From Cellulophaga sp. HaHaR_3_176 (GTDB taxonomy: Bacteria; Bacteroidota; Bacteroidia; Flavobacteriales; Flavobacteriaceae): 64,000 nucleotides of DNA. Below the pieces are notes generated by a model. The model had not been told where the DNA came from, did no database searches, and worked only from the letters and a program-made list of their open reading frames with translations. Both the position numbers and the translations under genes were made by a program. Below, piece after piece: positions 45,325 to 54,197 of the stretch (positions within the stretch are counted from its first letter, which is position 1; each line of letters begins with the position of its first letter). Where the stretch lies: the NCBI RefSeq assembly GCF_019021925.1, contig NZ_CP058990.1, forward strand, positions 1,480,001-1,544,000. Direction: 5' to 3'.

Positions 45325-45786
45325 TTAAATCATATTTTCAGACGCTTTTTTTACTGCTTTTTCAATTCTAGTGTAAGATGCACACCTGCAAATATTACCA
45401 TGCATTGCATTTTTAATTTGCTTTTCTGAAGGAGTAGTGTTTTTAGCTAAAAAAGCTGATGCAGTCATCATTTGCCCTGCTTGACAATACCCACATTGGG
45501 GCACATCTATTTCTTTCCACGCTACTTGAACAGGGTGAGAACCATCTTCTGATAAACCTTCTATTGTTGTTATTGATTTTCCTTCAACTTGAGAAATAGT
45601 TAGCATACAACTACGTACTGCTGTACCATCTAAATGAACCGTACAAGCCCCACATTGTGCTATACCACACCCAAACTTTGTACCTACTAAATTTAATTGA
45701 TCTCGAAGTATCCATAATATTGGAGAATCTTCACTAGCAGCAACAGTTTTTGCTTCTCCATTAACTTTTAATGTATACGATGGCAT
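45325..45786 (-). CDS. [2Fe-2S] subunit of molybdenum hydroxylase (IorA/CoxS type)
   Basis: This 153-aa protein carries two [2Fe-2S] clusters. The plant-ferredoxin-type N-terminal domain has GCGIAQCGACTVHLDG (cysteines at about 40, 45 and 48, with a fourth at 60). The C-terminal helical domain has QCGYCQAGQ and GNICRCASY. It passes electrons from the molybdenum centre to an external acceptor. It is the first gene of the operon, 40 bases before the large subunit. There is no FAD subunit in the operon, as in the isoquinoline-oxidoreductase type, so a cytochrome or quinone acceptor is likely. Confidence 0.94.
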   Translation of the reverse strand: MPSYTLKVNGEAKTVAASEDSPILWILRDQLNLVGTKFGCGIAQCGACTVHLDGTAVRSCMLTISQVEGKSITTIEGLSEDGSHPVQVAWKEIDVPQCGYCQAGQMMTASAFLAKNTTPSEKQIKNAMHGNICRCASYTRIEKAVKKASENMI

Positions 45787-45827
45787 AAATAAAATTTTTA
45801 GTTTAATATGTAACTCTTACAAGATAT

Positions 45828-45835
45828 CAAAAATA
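45828..45835 (-). promoter_or_regulatory. -7 promoter box of molybdenum hydroxylase operon
   Basis: TATTTTTG fits TAnnTTTG, 42 bases before the first ATG of the operon. Confidence 0.5.
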
Positions 45836-45966
45836 ATAGCAAGTTTATACTTCTAAGTAATGATAAAAATAAATTAACATAATAAAGGTTTTTAGCTTAT
45901 GGGGTTTGATTTTGAAGCTCTTATTTAAATTAACATTCTTTAACATTTTATTTCTTTATTCACACA

Positions 45967-45974
45967 TAATTTTG
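45967..45974 (+). promoter_or_regulatory. -7 promoter box of vWA lipoprotein gene
   Basis: TAATTTTG fits TAnnTTTG. A perfect 12-base palindrome, GCGTTTAAACGC, follows at 45984-45995, near the predicted transcription start. It could be an operator or part of the leader. Confidence 0.5.
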
Positions 45975-46013
45975 GCGTGATTAATGCGTTTAAACGCTTG
46001 AACATTTAATATT

Positions 46014-47117
46014 ATGAAAATGAAATTTATTTTAAAACCAATAGTATATCTTTTTGTGCTTGCACTAGCTCTTTCCTGTGGTAATGCTGAAAATGATATT
46101 TTTTCAAATACGGGTTCTACTACTGGTAGTGACCTTGGCGAAGGTAAAGTTGTTGATGACTGTTTAGATTTAGGAGAAAACCAATTAACACTTTCTATTC
46201 AAGATCAATTCACCACATTGCCTGGTAAAGTTTCTGTTTTTTTTAAAGTATCTGATACAGATGGTAATCCTGTTTCTGGTTTAACGGCTAATGAATTTAC
46301 AATTTATGAGCAAGGTAGAAATGATGATTGTTTTAATAGAATATCGACTTCTGAATCGCAAGCCCGAATTTCTCCAAACTCACAAATTTTCAATAACAAT
46401 ACTCTTTTGGTATTAGATTTAAGTAATAGTGTATTAAGTAGTAGCCTTGAAGAATTAAAAACCGGTTCTATCAGTTTTATTAATAATGTAATGCCTTCTC
46501 CTGAAAGTCAAGCTGTAAAAATGGCTATATACTGGTTTGATGGTGAAAATGAGTTACATTTATTAAATGACTTAACATCTTCTAAAGATGATTTAATATC
46601 TGCTATTGATAGTATTGACGAAAATATTAGTAATGACCCTTCTACTGATTTATATGGTGCCGTAATTAAGTCTACAGATATTGCGGAAAAATTACTTAAT
46701 GACACTAAAGACAATGAAATTATAGGTGCCGCTTCTATTGTAATATTTACAGATGGTACTGATCAGGCTTCTAGATTTACAGAAAAAGCCGCTACTGATA
46801 AAGTGAAAAATGCAAATTTAAACATCTCATTTTTTACAATTGGTTTAGGTAGTGAAATTGACACAGAAGTTTTAGCTACTATTGGTAAAACATCAAGTGT
46901 GTTTGCTGGTAATAAGGCTGAGTTAGAAAAAACTTTTAATGATATTTCTTTATTAGTATCACAAAGAGCTAATAGCTTCTACTTATTCGAGTACTGTAGT
47001 CCAAAACGTGATGGTAGCGGAGAGAACAATTTAGCTATCCAAGTAACTTCTGGATCAAAACAAGGTGCTGTTCAGACAAAATTTTCTGCTAATGGTTTTA
47101 CTGGCGGATGTAACTAA
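46014..47117 (+). CDS. von Willebrand factor A domain lipoprotein
   Basis: This 367-aa protein has an SPII signal (FVLALALSCGN, lipid Cys about residue 23). A beta-sandwich-like region is seen first (about 45-115), then a vWA domain (about 120-330) with the metal-ion motif DLSNS in LLVLDLSNSVLSS. The later conserved region FTDGTDQASRF (FTDGTD) supports it. The domain normally mediates protein binding through Mg2+. It is displayed on the outer membrane or periplasm. It is a single gene followed by a strong terminator; an OmpA-like lipoprotein gene follows, also co-directional. Confidence 0.88.
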   Translation: MKMKFILKPIVYLFVLALALSCGNAENDIFSNTGSTTGSDLGEGKVVDDCLDLGENQLTLSIQDQFTTLPGKVSVFFKVSDTDGNPVSGLTANEFTIYEQGRNDDCFNRISTSESQARISPNSQIFNNNTLLVLDLSNSVLSSSLEELKTGSISFINNVMPSPESQAVKMAIYWFDGENELHLLNDLTSSKDDLISAIDSIDENISNDPSTDLYGAVIKSTDIAEKLLNDTKDNEIIGAASIVIFTDGTDQASRFTEKAATDKVKNANLNISFFTIGLGSEIDTEVLATIGKTSSVFAGNKAELEKTFNDISLLVSQRANSFYLFEYCSPKRDGSGENNLAIQVTSGSKQGAVQTKFSANGFTGGCN

Positions 47118-47143
47118 TTGTTAGATATTTAACCTCTTTTCAC

Positions 47144-47177
47144 AAAGGCTATTCAATTGAATAGCCTTTCTTTTTTT
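47144..47177 (+). terminator. Intrinsic terminator after vWA gene
   Basis: AAAGGCTATTCAA/TTGAATAGCCTTT is a perfect 26-base palindrome followed by a T-run. Confidence 0.88.
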
Positions 47178-47263
47178 ATGCATTTAACATCTATTTCATC
47201 CATTTGACCGTAGATAGTTATGTAGAATACCAAAAATTATATTGAGTAACTAAAATTTTAAAA

Positions 47264-48091
47264 ATGAAAAAAATAACATTAATTGCAGTTGTAACAATAG
47301 CTACTTTAAGCTCATGTGTATCTAAGAAAAAATATGTGGCTTTAGAGTCTGATTTAAATGACACTAAAAGTAGATTAACTAAAACTCAAGTTGAGAAAGA
47401 AGACTTAGAGTCTAAAATGACAAAAATTGAAGCTAGAGTTGCTGAATACAATGAAAAATTAAATTCTTTAAAAGAAATTAATGATTCTCAGCTTACTTCT
47501 ATCAATGATGTTGCTGTTATGAGTAATAATACAAAAGAGAAAATGAGAAAAACTTTAACTAAAGTTGATCCTGCTCTTTTAGCTGATGCTAAAACATTAG
47601 AAGATTCAATTAATGTTGCTATCTCATACAATTTAAAAAAGTCTATTACTGATGAAGATGATGATATCAACATCAATATTGACAAAACAGTTGTAATGAT
47701 CAATATTTCTGATAAATTATTATTTAACAGTGGTAGTTATAAAGTTAGTTCTAAGGCAAATAATATTTTAAGTAAAATTGCTGAGGTTATCAATTCTGAG
47801 CCAAGTATGGAAGTAATGGTTGAAGGTCATACAGATTCTAAAACTATTCAAACTCCAATGTTTTCTGACAACTGGGATTTAAGTGTAAAAAGAGCAACTT
47901 CAGTAGTTCGTATTTTACAAACTAAATATAATGTAGCACCAGAAAAAATGATTGCTTCTGGTAGAAGCAGCTATATGCCTTTAGTAGAAAACGATTCTAA
48001 AGAAAATAGATCTAAAAACAGAAGAACTAAGATTATCATTATTCCTAATCTTAATAAATTCTTTGCTCTTTTAGATTCTGACAATCTTTAA
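47264..48091 (+). CDS. OmpA-family lipoprotein
   Basis: This 275-aa protein has an SPII signal (TLSSCVSKK, Cys about residue 18). A long coiled coil (about 25-80, heptads through SDLNDTKSRLTKTQVEKEDL) precedes a C-terminal OmpA domain (about 150-270). The peptidoglycan-binding signature is VEGHTDSKTIQTPM and later NRSKNRRTKIIII. It probably tethers the outer membrane to peptidoglycan. The gene is single, with its own terminator. Confidence 0.92.
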   Translation: MKKITLIAVVTIATLSSCVSKKKYVALESDLNDTKSRLTKTQVEKEDLESKMTKIEARVAEYNEKLNSLKEINDSQLTSINDVAVMSNNTKEKMRKTLTKVDPALLADAKTLEDSINVAISYNLKKSITDEDDDININIDKTVVMINISDKLLFNSGSYKVSSKANNILSKIAEVINSEPSMEVMVEGHTDSKTIQTPMFSDNWDLSVKRATSVVRILQTKYNVAPEKMIASGRSSYMPLVENDSKENRSKNRRTKIIIIPNLNKFFALLDSDNL

Positions 48092-48111
48092 TTGACAAAT
48101 AACATATGAAT

Positions 48112-48142
48112 AAAAAAGGATGCTTATTAGCATCCTTTTTTT
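48112..48142 (+). terminator. Intrinsic terminator after OmpA-like gene
   Basis: AAAAAAGGATGC-TTATTA-GCATCCTTTTTTT, 21 bases after the stop. Confidence 0.9.
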
Positions 48143-48208
48143 ATTTGTACAAGTCAACAAAATCAGTTAAGAAATCTTTCTTTTGCAAAGAATTATAAAT
48201 GATATACA

Positions 48209-48988
48209 ATGTGTAATACAGCACTAATTACAGGAGCTAGTAGTGGAATTGGTAAAGAGTTCGCTCGCATACATGCCAAAAATGGAGGTGATTTAGTAAT
48301 AGTTGCCAGAAATGAGAATAAGCTAAATGAACTTAAAGTTGAATTAGAACAAAAATATAAAGTAACCGTTTTGGTTATTAAAAAAGATTTGACAGAAAAA
48401 AATGCATGTAACGAAGTGTATAATAAAGTTATCAGTTCTGGTATTCGTGTAAACATTTTAATAAATAATGCAGGTTTTGGAGGACTTGGAAAGTTCAACG
48501 AAAGAAGGTTAGAAGACGATATGTCGATGATAGACTTAAATATTTCTGCATTAACGAAAATGACTCATCTTTTTTTAAATGATTTTATAAAATACAATGA
48601 AGGTAGAATACTAAATGTATCTTCTACGGCCAGCTTAATGCCTGGACCGCTACAAGCTGTCTATTTTGCAACAAAAGCTTATGTAAGGTCTTTTACCAAT
48701 GCTATTGCTGAAGAACTGCATGATACAAATATTACTGTAACAAACTTAATGCCTGGAGCGACAGAATCAGATTTTGGAAAAACCTCTGGTATGGATAAAA
48801 CTTCTGCATTCGAAAGCCCCGCAGATGCTAAAAGTGTTGCATTAGATGGTTATAATGCTATGATGAATGGAGATTTAGATGTAATTACAGGCTTACCTTT
48901 CGCTATGAAAGTAATAACTAAACTTTTACCATTTATACCTAAAAAAGTACTTTTAAAACAAGTACGAAAAATGCAAGATGTAAGTTAA
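48209..48988 (+). CDS. SDR-family oxidoreductase
   Basis: This 259-aa short-chain dehydrogenase has the NAD(P) motif TGASSGIGKEFAR (about 7-19), NNAGFGGLGKF (NNAG), and the catalytic YFATK (YxxxK) around 152-156 preceded by the Ser in NVSSTAS. A C-terminal extension (MKVITKLLPFIPKKVLLKQVR) is typical of the DltE/YohF-like subgroup, with a possible membrane-touching tail. The substrate is unknown. It is a single gene followed by a terminator shared with the convergent M14 peptidase gene. Confidence 0.9.
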   Translation: MCNTALITGASSGIGKEFARIHAKNGGDLVIVARNENKLNELKVELEQKYKVTVLVIKKDLTEKNACNEVYNKVISSGIRVNILINNAGFGGLGKFNERRLEDDMSMIDLNISALTKMTHLFLNDFIKYNEGRILNVSSTASLMPGPLQAVYFATKAYVRSFTNAIAEELHDTNITVTNLMPGATESDFGKTSGMDKTSAFESPADAKSVALDGYNAMMNGDLDVITGLPFAMKVITKLLPFIPKKVLLKQVRKMQDVS

Positions 48989-49008
48989 AATCAAATATAT
49001 TAAAACAT

Positions 49009-49045
49009 AAAAAAAGCTAGAACAAATATGTTCTAGCTTTTTTTT
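49009..49045. terminator. Bidirectional intrinsic terminator
   Basis: AAGCTAGAAC-AAATAT-GTTCTAGCTT flanked by A- and T-runs, between the SDR gene and the convergent M14 gene. Confidence 0.9.
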
Positions 49046-49066
49046 ATGTTACTATTACAGAATAGC

Positions 49067-50533
49067 CTATCTAAAAATCATAGCATTTTTAAATGCTCCT
49101 TTCTTAGTTTTTAAATTAATTAAAAAACCATTAATTACAGCATAGTCTATGCTTCCATTTTTTTGTAATAAAAAGGTAGGGTTTATACCAACATTTAATC
49201 TTAAATCGCTAGATACTTTATAAGCTCCTGTAACAATGTGCAATGGTAATGGAGACTCTAATTGCCCTGTTGGGATAGTTTCTACTGCTACATAAGCATA
49301 TCCTTTACTTAATAACTCAAAAGGATCTAATTTTAAAAACTCAGCCATGTTTTTAACCTTAGTTGGGTATTTTTTACCACTAATCATAGTATAACCTGTA
49401 GCATCAAGTGTATCGTACCCGTAATAAGTAGATAAATCTCCTTGATCCATAATTCTACTGCTATACCAAAAATCTTTATTACCCTCCTTGCCTACTTCTA
49501 ACCTTTGTACTCCTATATCTAATTTATAAGTTTTACCTAAAAGCTTATAATTTGCATTTTCTATCTTTAAATCAAAAAGTTTTCTATCGTTCTGGGGTAT
49601 TTTTTCATATTCTGAAATCGCAATATTTTTATAACTACCTTTTGAAATGGTATAAATTGCAGAAAGAATAGAAACGTAATTCAGTTTACGAATTTCTTGT
49701 TTTTCAACATCATTCTTAAAGCCACCTGATTCTATTAAAATAGCACTAGTACCCCACTTTTGAATATTATCGCCAAAAGCTCTTGGTTCAAAGTCATCAT
49801 TATACCTACCTACTTGCCCTGGCGCATATTTTTGAATAATACTATTCATAAAAACAATAATTTTCATAGCATTGCCACGCACATCATTAATGTCTTTTTC
49901 ATAGTTATAAGCAGGTGCTAAGTATGATATCGTTGCTGGCTTCGCTGTTCGTTCTGCATTATAATAAGTACTCTGATCGTGTAAATTAAAACCAAAATCA
50001 GCATTCAAACTATCACGTACTCTTTTTAAAATTCTACCTTCAGGAGATTGTAATTGTAGAGCATCTCTATTAATATCAATACCTAATGTATTTCTACGTT
50101 GGTAAACCTCTGCCCCATCAGGATTTAACATCGGCATAAAATGAAGTGTAAGATTATTTAAAATATTATCCTTTTCTACTTTAAAATCATTACTTGATAA
50201 AAAGTTTAAAATATCAAATATAGCTTGCGTAGCCGTTGGTTCATCGCCATGCATTTGTGACCATAAAAAAACATTTGTAGTACCTGTACCTACACTTATT
50301 AAAGATATTGAACGCCCTTCTATAGATTTTCCAACAGTTTGTACTTTATACCCTTGCCTGTCTTTAAATTTGCTAATTAAAGGTTGAATTTCAGTATGTT
50401 TGATTCTTCTTTTTGAAAGCGTAGATTCTTTATACGTATTATATGTATCATATAATTTTGAAGTAATGTCTTTTTCTTGACTATACATTAATATAGTACT
50501 TAAAAAAGTAAGTAGTGTTAAAGCTAATTTCAT
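49067..50533 (-). CDS. M14-family metallocarboxypeptidase
   Basis: This 488-aa protein has a signal peptide (MKLALTLLTFLSTILMYSQ). A Zn-carboxypeptidase domain (about 40-300) carries the zinc motif SQMHGDEPTATQ (HxxE), the third ligand region GFNLHDQSTYYN and a likely catalytic Glu in AILIESGGFKND. A C-terminal domain of about 170 residues is beta-rich. It is probably periplasmic or secreted, acting on peptide or peptidoglycan stems. It is the last gene of an operon with an amidase and a 3D-domain lipoprotein, so cell-wall turnover is the likely theme. It abuts the amidase stop. Confidence 0.9.
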   Translation of the reverse strand: MKLALTLLTFLSTILMYSQEKDITSKLYDTYNTYKESTLSKRRIKHTEIQPLISKFKDRQGYKVQTVGKSIEGRSISLISVGTGTTNVFLWSQMHGDEPTATQAIFDILNFLSSNDFKVEKDNILNNLTLHFMPMLNPDGAEVYQRRNTLGIDINRDALQLQSPEGRILKRVRDSLNADFGFNLHDQSTYYNAERTAKPATISYLAPAYNYEKDINDVRGNAMKIIVFMNSIIQKYAPGQVGRYNDDFEPRAFGDNIQKWGTSAILIESGGFKNDVEKQEIRKLNYVSILSAIYTISKGSYKNIAISEYEKIPQNDRKLFDLKIENANYKLLGKTYKLDIGVQRLEVGKEGNKDFWYSSRIMDQGDLSTYYGYDTLDATGYTMISGKKYPTKVKNMAEFLKLDPFELLSKGYAYVAVETIPTGQLESPLPLHIVTGAYKVSSDLRLNVGINPTFLLQKNGSIDYAVINGFLINLKTKKGAFKNAMIFR

Positions 50534-51189
50534 TATTGAGGGAGTGATTTAAAATTTAATTTTTCAGTAGCAGATCTAACTTTCTTCATAAAATCTTCAC
50601 CTGGATCCGTTTTTATTGTTCTGTAATCGTTATTTTTTTCTAACCAGAGTTCATGGTCTTCAAATTTTTGATATTCATAATGGCCAATCAAATAATCAAT
50701 ATCATATTTCTTTTTTAAATATTTAACAAGCCAAATATTAGATATTAATTGTGCTTCCGTAAGTGGTAAATCGTCTGTACCACCAACATTCTCTACTCCA
50801 ATTGCACAATGATTTAAACCAATTACATGGCGAGCCATTTTAGTTTCGGGCATCAATCTATAAATAATACCATCTTGATCAATTAAAAAATGTGATGAAA
50901 CATTTAAACCACTAACGTTTTTAATATCTGGTCTCCAATTTGGTAATTTTGGATCATTAAATGCTTTGAAAGATTTTTCTAATGTCGGAATTACTGTCCA
51001 ATGCAGAACAATCATTTTAGGAATAATAACTGAAGATTCTTGTTCTATTCCGTATCTAGTTGATAAATAATCGAGTGTTAATTGTTCTCTTTCTGTATTA
51101 AAAACTATAGGTTTATTTACTATTTTTTTTGTAGTACTACAAGAAATCAAAAGAGATAAAAATAAAAATACAATGCTAAATTTCTTCAT
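50533..51189 (-). CDS. N-acetylmuramoyl-L-alanine amidase lipoprotein (Amidase_2)
   Basis: This protein of about 218 aa starts at ATG 51189 with an SPII signal (MKKFSIVFLFLSLLISCS). The Amidase_2 domain has the zinc His in LHWTVIPT, SSHFLIDQDGIIYRL, NHCAIGVENVGG, and a C-terminal GHYEYQKFEDH. It cleaves the bond between muramic acid and the stem peptide. The operon is 3D-domain lipoprotein, amidase, M14 peptidase, in that order on the minus strand. An upstream frame extension (to 51246) overlaps the 3D gene and lacks signal features. Confidence 0.9.
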   Translation of the reverse strand: MKKFSIVFLFLSLLISCSTTKKIVNKPIVFNTEREQLTLDYLSTRYGIEQESSVIIPKMIVLHWTVIPTLEKSFKAFNDPKLPNWRPDIKNVSGLNVSSHFLIDQDGIIYRLMPETKMARHVIGLNHCAIGVENVGGTDDLPLTEAQLISNIWLVKYLKKKYDIDYLIGHYEYQKFEDHELWLEKNNDYRTIKTDPGEDFMKKVRSATEKLNFKSLPQ

Positions 51190-51229
51190 CAATAATCTAG
51201 AATAAATTAAAGCATTAAAAATACAAAAA

Positions 51230-51673
51230 TCAATTGCTATTTTCACCTATAACAACACTATCCTTTTGTTCTGCATAAAATATAGTTAGCTTTTTTCGTC
51301 CCCAATCTAAAGCCTTTTGTTTATTACGACCCATGTAAATATCTATTTTATTCCGGTGTCGATAATGCATTTTATCTTTTACTAAAAAAGTATCTGGCAA
51401 GGTATCTATACGAACCATCGTATTATACTTTAATCCTTTTCGCATCAAATCTCTAGAAACAGCAATTACTTTCATACCTGGTTTTAAAGTATCACCCCAA
51501 GCAGCTACATTTGGGTCTATCGTTGTGGTTTGTGATGGAAAAGAGTTGTAGGCCGTTATAGTAACTTTTAGCGGTTTCCAATGGTGTAAATCTAGCTTTT
51601 CTTTTTTTTGATGTGTACATCCTGAAATAAAAAGCAGACCCAAAACAATTCCATATTTATAAATACACGCCAT
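51230..51673 (-). CDS. 3D-domain lipoprotein (RlpA/MltA-like fold)
   Basis: This 147-aa protein has an SPII signal (GLLFISGCTHQ, Cys about 19) followed by a 3D domain. The signature aspartates are in VRIDTLPDTFLVKDKM and NKIDIYMG, with a YNSFPSQT loop upstream. The domain is a double-psi beta-barrel found in lytic transglycosylases. It probably binds or cleaves glycan strands. It heads the operon with Amidase_2 and M14 genes, so it is likely to act in peptidoglycan turnover together with them. Confidence 0.88.
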   Translation of the reverse strand: MACIYKYGIVLGLLFISGCTHQKKEKLDLHHWKPLKVTITAYNSFPSQTTTIDPNVAAWGDTLKPGMKVIAVSRDLMRKGLKYNTMVRIDTLPDTFLVKDKMHYRHRNKIDIYMGRNKQKALDWGRKKLTIFYAEQKDSVVIGENSN

Positions 51674-51817
51674 TTATTTAAATAAGATTAATCTCTAAAG
51701 TACATTATTTTTTTTAAACACATAAATTTCAAAAAAACAGCGTAAATTAAATAATATATCAATTCAAATACATATTAATATAGTTATATTTAAATCATTT
51801 TACATAAAATTACACGC

Positions 51818-53146
51818 ATGAAAAATTTAAAAAGAGGTCTCTTTTTTTTCCTATTTGTTATAGTAATATTACTTTACCTTAATTACCCAAAATTGAATTT
51901 AATTTCTGGTTTTGCTTCTAAAAGCATGGCTTCTAGTGTATTTATAGGCAAACAAACAGCTGAATCAGTTTCTCTAAATGAAAATAACTTTCATTTAATT
52001 AAAATGGCCGATGCAACGGTTAACACTAATACTGCTACAAGTTCTGTTTTTGGATTAATGAAAAGAAAAAGTGTTTACCGCGAAGGTTTAGGCTGTGTTC
52101 TTGTTAATGATGATTATAATGAAAATGAACCTTATCAAAAGCCAAATCGATTTATAAAAAAAGATACACTGCCCTACCCATTTGGTCATCAAAAAGAAAA
52201 GGATACAATTTTTGAGAATGTAGATTATGGTAAATTGAATGCCGCCATAGAAAACAGTTTTTCTGAGCCTGATGTTAAAAAAACAAGAACCGTTTTAGTT
52301 GCTTATAAAAACAATATTATTAGCGAAAAATATATTGACGGGTTTAATGAGGGTACATCTATATTAGGTTGGTCGATGAGTAAAAGTATTATCGCTACAT
52401 TATATGGTATACTACAATACCAAGGTAAATTAGATGTAAATAGCCGAGCACCTATAGCTGAATGGCAAAAAGACGATAGAAAAAATATTACAATTAACCA
52501 TTTACTACGTATGCAAAGTGGTTTGGCTTGGGAAGAAGATTATACAAAAATATCAGATGTTACTAAAATGCTTTTTTTAGATGCTGATATGACGAAAGCA
52601 CAAATACAAAAAGAAGCAATTGCTAAACCTACTGAAGTATGGAATTACTCTTCAGGAACATCAAACTTACTTTCTGGTATTTTAAAAACCCAATTTAAAA
52701 CACACCAAGAATATTTAGATTTTCCTTACCAACAATTAATCGATAAAATAGGAATGAACTCTATGCTTATTGAAGCTGATATGAATGGTAACTACATAGG
52801 CTCTTCATATGCTTGGGCAACAACGAGAGATTGGGCCAAATTTGGCTTACTATACTTAAATAACGGAAAATGGGGAAATGAACGGTTATTTGATGAAGAT
52901 TGGGTTAAATACATCACAAAACCTACACAACATTCTAACGGTACTTATGGTGGGCATTTTTGGTTGAACGCAAACGGAAAATACCCAGATGTTCCGAAGG
53001 ATATGTATTCTGCAAATGGTTTTCAAGGGCAACGGGTATTTATAATACCATCTAAAGATTTAGTAATTGTGAGAACAGGTTTAGCAGAAGAGCCTGATTT
53101 TAATATAAATACCTTTTTAAAAGAAATTTTAAGCGCTATAAACTAA
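51818..53146 (+). CDS. Serine hydrolase (class C beta-lactamase family)
   Basis: This 442-aa protein has a membrane anchor (GLFFFLFVIVILLYLNY) and no obvious cleavage site. The beta-lactamase/DD-peptidase-like domain (about 150-435) has the nucleophile in GWSMSKSIIA (SxxK) and the second motif WNYSSGTSNLL (YxS). A third-motif region is in GGHFWLNA. Many such proteins are esterases or D-amino-peptidases rather than antibiotic hydrolases. It is divergent from the wall-turnover operon at 49067-51673, which could suggest a related role. Confidence 0.88.
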   Translation: MKNLKRGLFFFLFVIVILLYLNYPKLNLISGFASKSMASSVFIGKQTAESVSLNENNFHLIKMADATVNTNTATSSVFGLMKRKSVYREGLGCVLVNDDYNENEPYQKPNRFIKKDTLPYPFGHQKEKDTIFENVDYGKLNAAIENSFSEPDVKKTRTVLVAYKNNIISEKYIDGFNEGTSILGWSMSKSIIATLYGILQYQGKLDVNSRAPIAEWQKDDRKNITINHLLRMQSGLAWEEDYTKISDVTKMLFLDADMTKAQIQKEAIAKPTEVWNYSSGTSNLLSGILKTQFKTHQEYLDFPYQQLIDKIGMNSMLIEADMNGNYIGSSYAWATTRDWAKFGLLYLNNGKWGNERLFDEDWVKYITKPTQHSNGTYGGHFWLNANGKYPDVPKDMYSANGFQGQRVFIIPSKDLVIVRTGLAEEPDFNINTFLKEILSAIN

Positions 53147-53156
53147 AATCGTTAAT

Positions 53157-53278
53157 TGACAACAACTTTTAATGACTTGACAACAATAGTTTCATAAACA
53201 TGTATATGAAATATATCTTTGAAGTATAGTTAAAAAAAGTTTAGTTAGTTAGTTATTCATTTTTCAAATAGTGTTCTC
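53157..53278. repeat. Spacer element X, related to 54000-54120
   Basis: It shares TTGACAACAATA at one end and TTTTC-A-ATAGTGTTCTC just before a terminator at the other, with the element at about 54030-54115. On the plus strand two TTGACAACAA repeats lie 22 bp apart (53157-53190), and TATCTTTG occurs at about 53213. Function unknown. Confidence 0.4.
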
Positions 53279-53317
53279 AAAAAAAGAGCTTTGATTCCAT
53301 ATCAAAGCTCTTTTTTA
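53279..53317. terminator. Bidirectional terminator after truncated DEAD gene
   Basis: AGAGCTTTGAT-TCCAT-ATCAAAGCTCT with A7/T6 flanks. It lies 18 bases after the stop of the minus-strand DEAD-like gene. Confidence 0.88.
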
Positions 53318-53334
53318 TTATTCTAATTTCAGAA

Positions 53335-53949
53335 TTATTTTGTTTCTATAATATGAGCATTATACATAAAAATACTTCTCAAACGCTCCATTCTTTCATC
53401 AAAAACAGTAGAGAACACAATATATTGACATTTTTCAAGACTTTCAGGTGTTCTAATTAAATCTGAATACGCACTAGCTTTTACCAAAAACTCAGCATCA
53501 TCTACCATGAATAATTTTAACTGACTTAAGTTAATACCATTTAAAAAGAAAATTTTATTCAATCGTTTTGGTGTTGCTATTACAACATCTACTCCATCAT
53601 AAATATCTGCCCTTTGGTCTTCTAGGTTTTGTTCATCGTAAGCACAATAAACTCTAATATCCATTCTTTTTGTAAACTTTTCAAATTCGCCTGCAAGAGT
53701 TAAAGCTTCTTGTTTATCTCTCACAAAAATTAATGCTCTCGGAGCATCTTCAAAAGCCTTACACTCTAATTTTTGAAGTGTAGCTATAACTATTGCAGTA
53801 CTTTTACCAGCTCCATCAGGTGCTATACCATATAAACTAGCACCTCCTTTTATTTTAGAAAGAACATTTTTTTGAAAAACTGTAGGTTCTTTTATCTCTA
53901 AGTTTTCTAAAGCTTCTTTTAATTCAGGTTGTAATTTTTTAAATGACAT
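53335..53949 (-). CDS. Short degenerate DEAD-box protein (first RecA domain only)
   Basis: This 204-aa protein corresponds to the N-terminal RecA-like domain of a DEAD-box helicase. The Q-motif and Walker A are present (APDGAGKS at 43-50), ATPKR (motif Ib) is present, but motif II is DDAE (150-153) instead of DEAD and motif III is STV (180-182) instead of SAT. The whole second domain is missing. Its reading frame is complete, with a normal start and terminator, so it looks like a maintained short protein. It might bind ATP or RNA without unwinding, perhaps as a decoy or regulator of the full helicases. Confidence 0.8.
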   Translation of the reverse strand: MSFKKLQPELKEALENLEIKEPTVFQKNVLSKIKGGASLYGIAPDGAGKSTAIVIATLQKLECKAFEDAPRALIFVRDKQEALTLAGEFEKFTKRMDIRVYCAYDEQNLEDQRADIYDGVDVVIATPKRLNKIFFLNGINLSQLKLFMVDDAEFLVKASAYSDLIRTPESLEKCQYIVFSTVFDERMERLRSIFMYNAHIIETK

Positions 53950-53999
53950 AAGTTAATTTACAGCGTATTAATACTTCTATTTTTTCTAAATAACAGGTT

Positions 54000-54120
54000 T
54001 TCCTTAGTTCACCACAATAAATGTGATTTTGACAACAATAATTACAAAGAAACGAACAACAAGTGTAGATTAGCAGTATAATAAAGAAATAAAATTTTTC
54101 ATTTTCATATAGTGTTCTCG
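54000..54120. repeat. Spacer element Y, related to 53157-53278
   Basis: It has the same TTGACAACAATA and ATAGTGTTCTC blocks as element X, again ending at a minus-strand terminator. X and Y therefore flank the degenerate DEAD gene as diverged direct repeats. Confidence 0.4.
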
Positions 54121-54121
54121 T

Positions 54122-54156
54122 AAAAGACCTTATCTTAATTGATAAGGTCTTTTTTA
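54122..54156 (-). terminator. Intrinsic terminator of menB
   Basis: AAAAGACCTTATC-TTAATT-GATAAGGTCTTTTTT, about 40 bases after the stop. Confidence 0.88.
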
Positions 54157-54197
54157 ATATATGAAAGTTTTGTTTTTAAACCTCTTAGCTTTTACTT

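Noticed and set aside
51818..53146. Antibiotic-resistance beta-lactamase
   Set aside because: The motifs fit the broad serine-hydrolase family. The membrane-anchored form and neighbours give no support for a resistance role.
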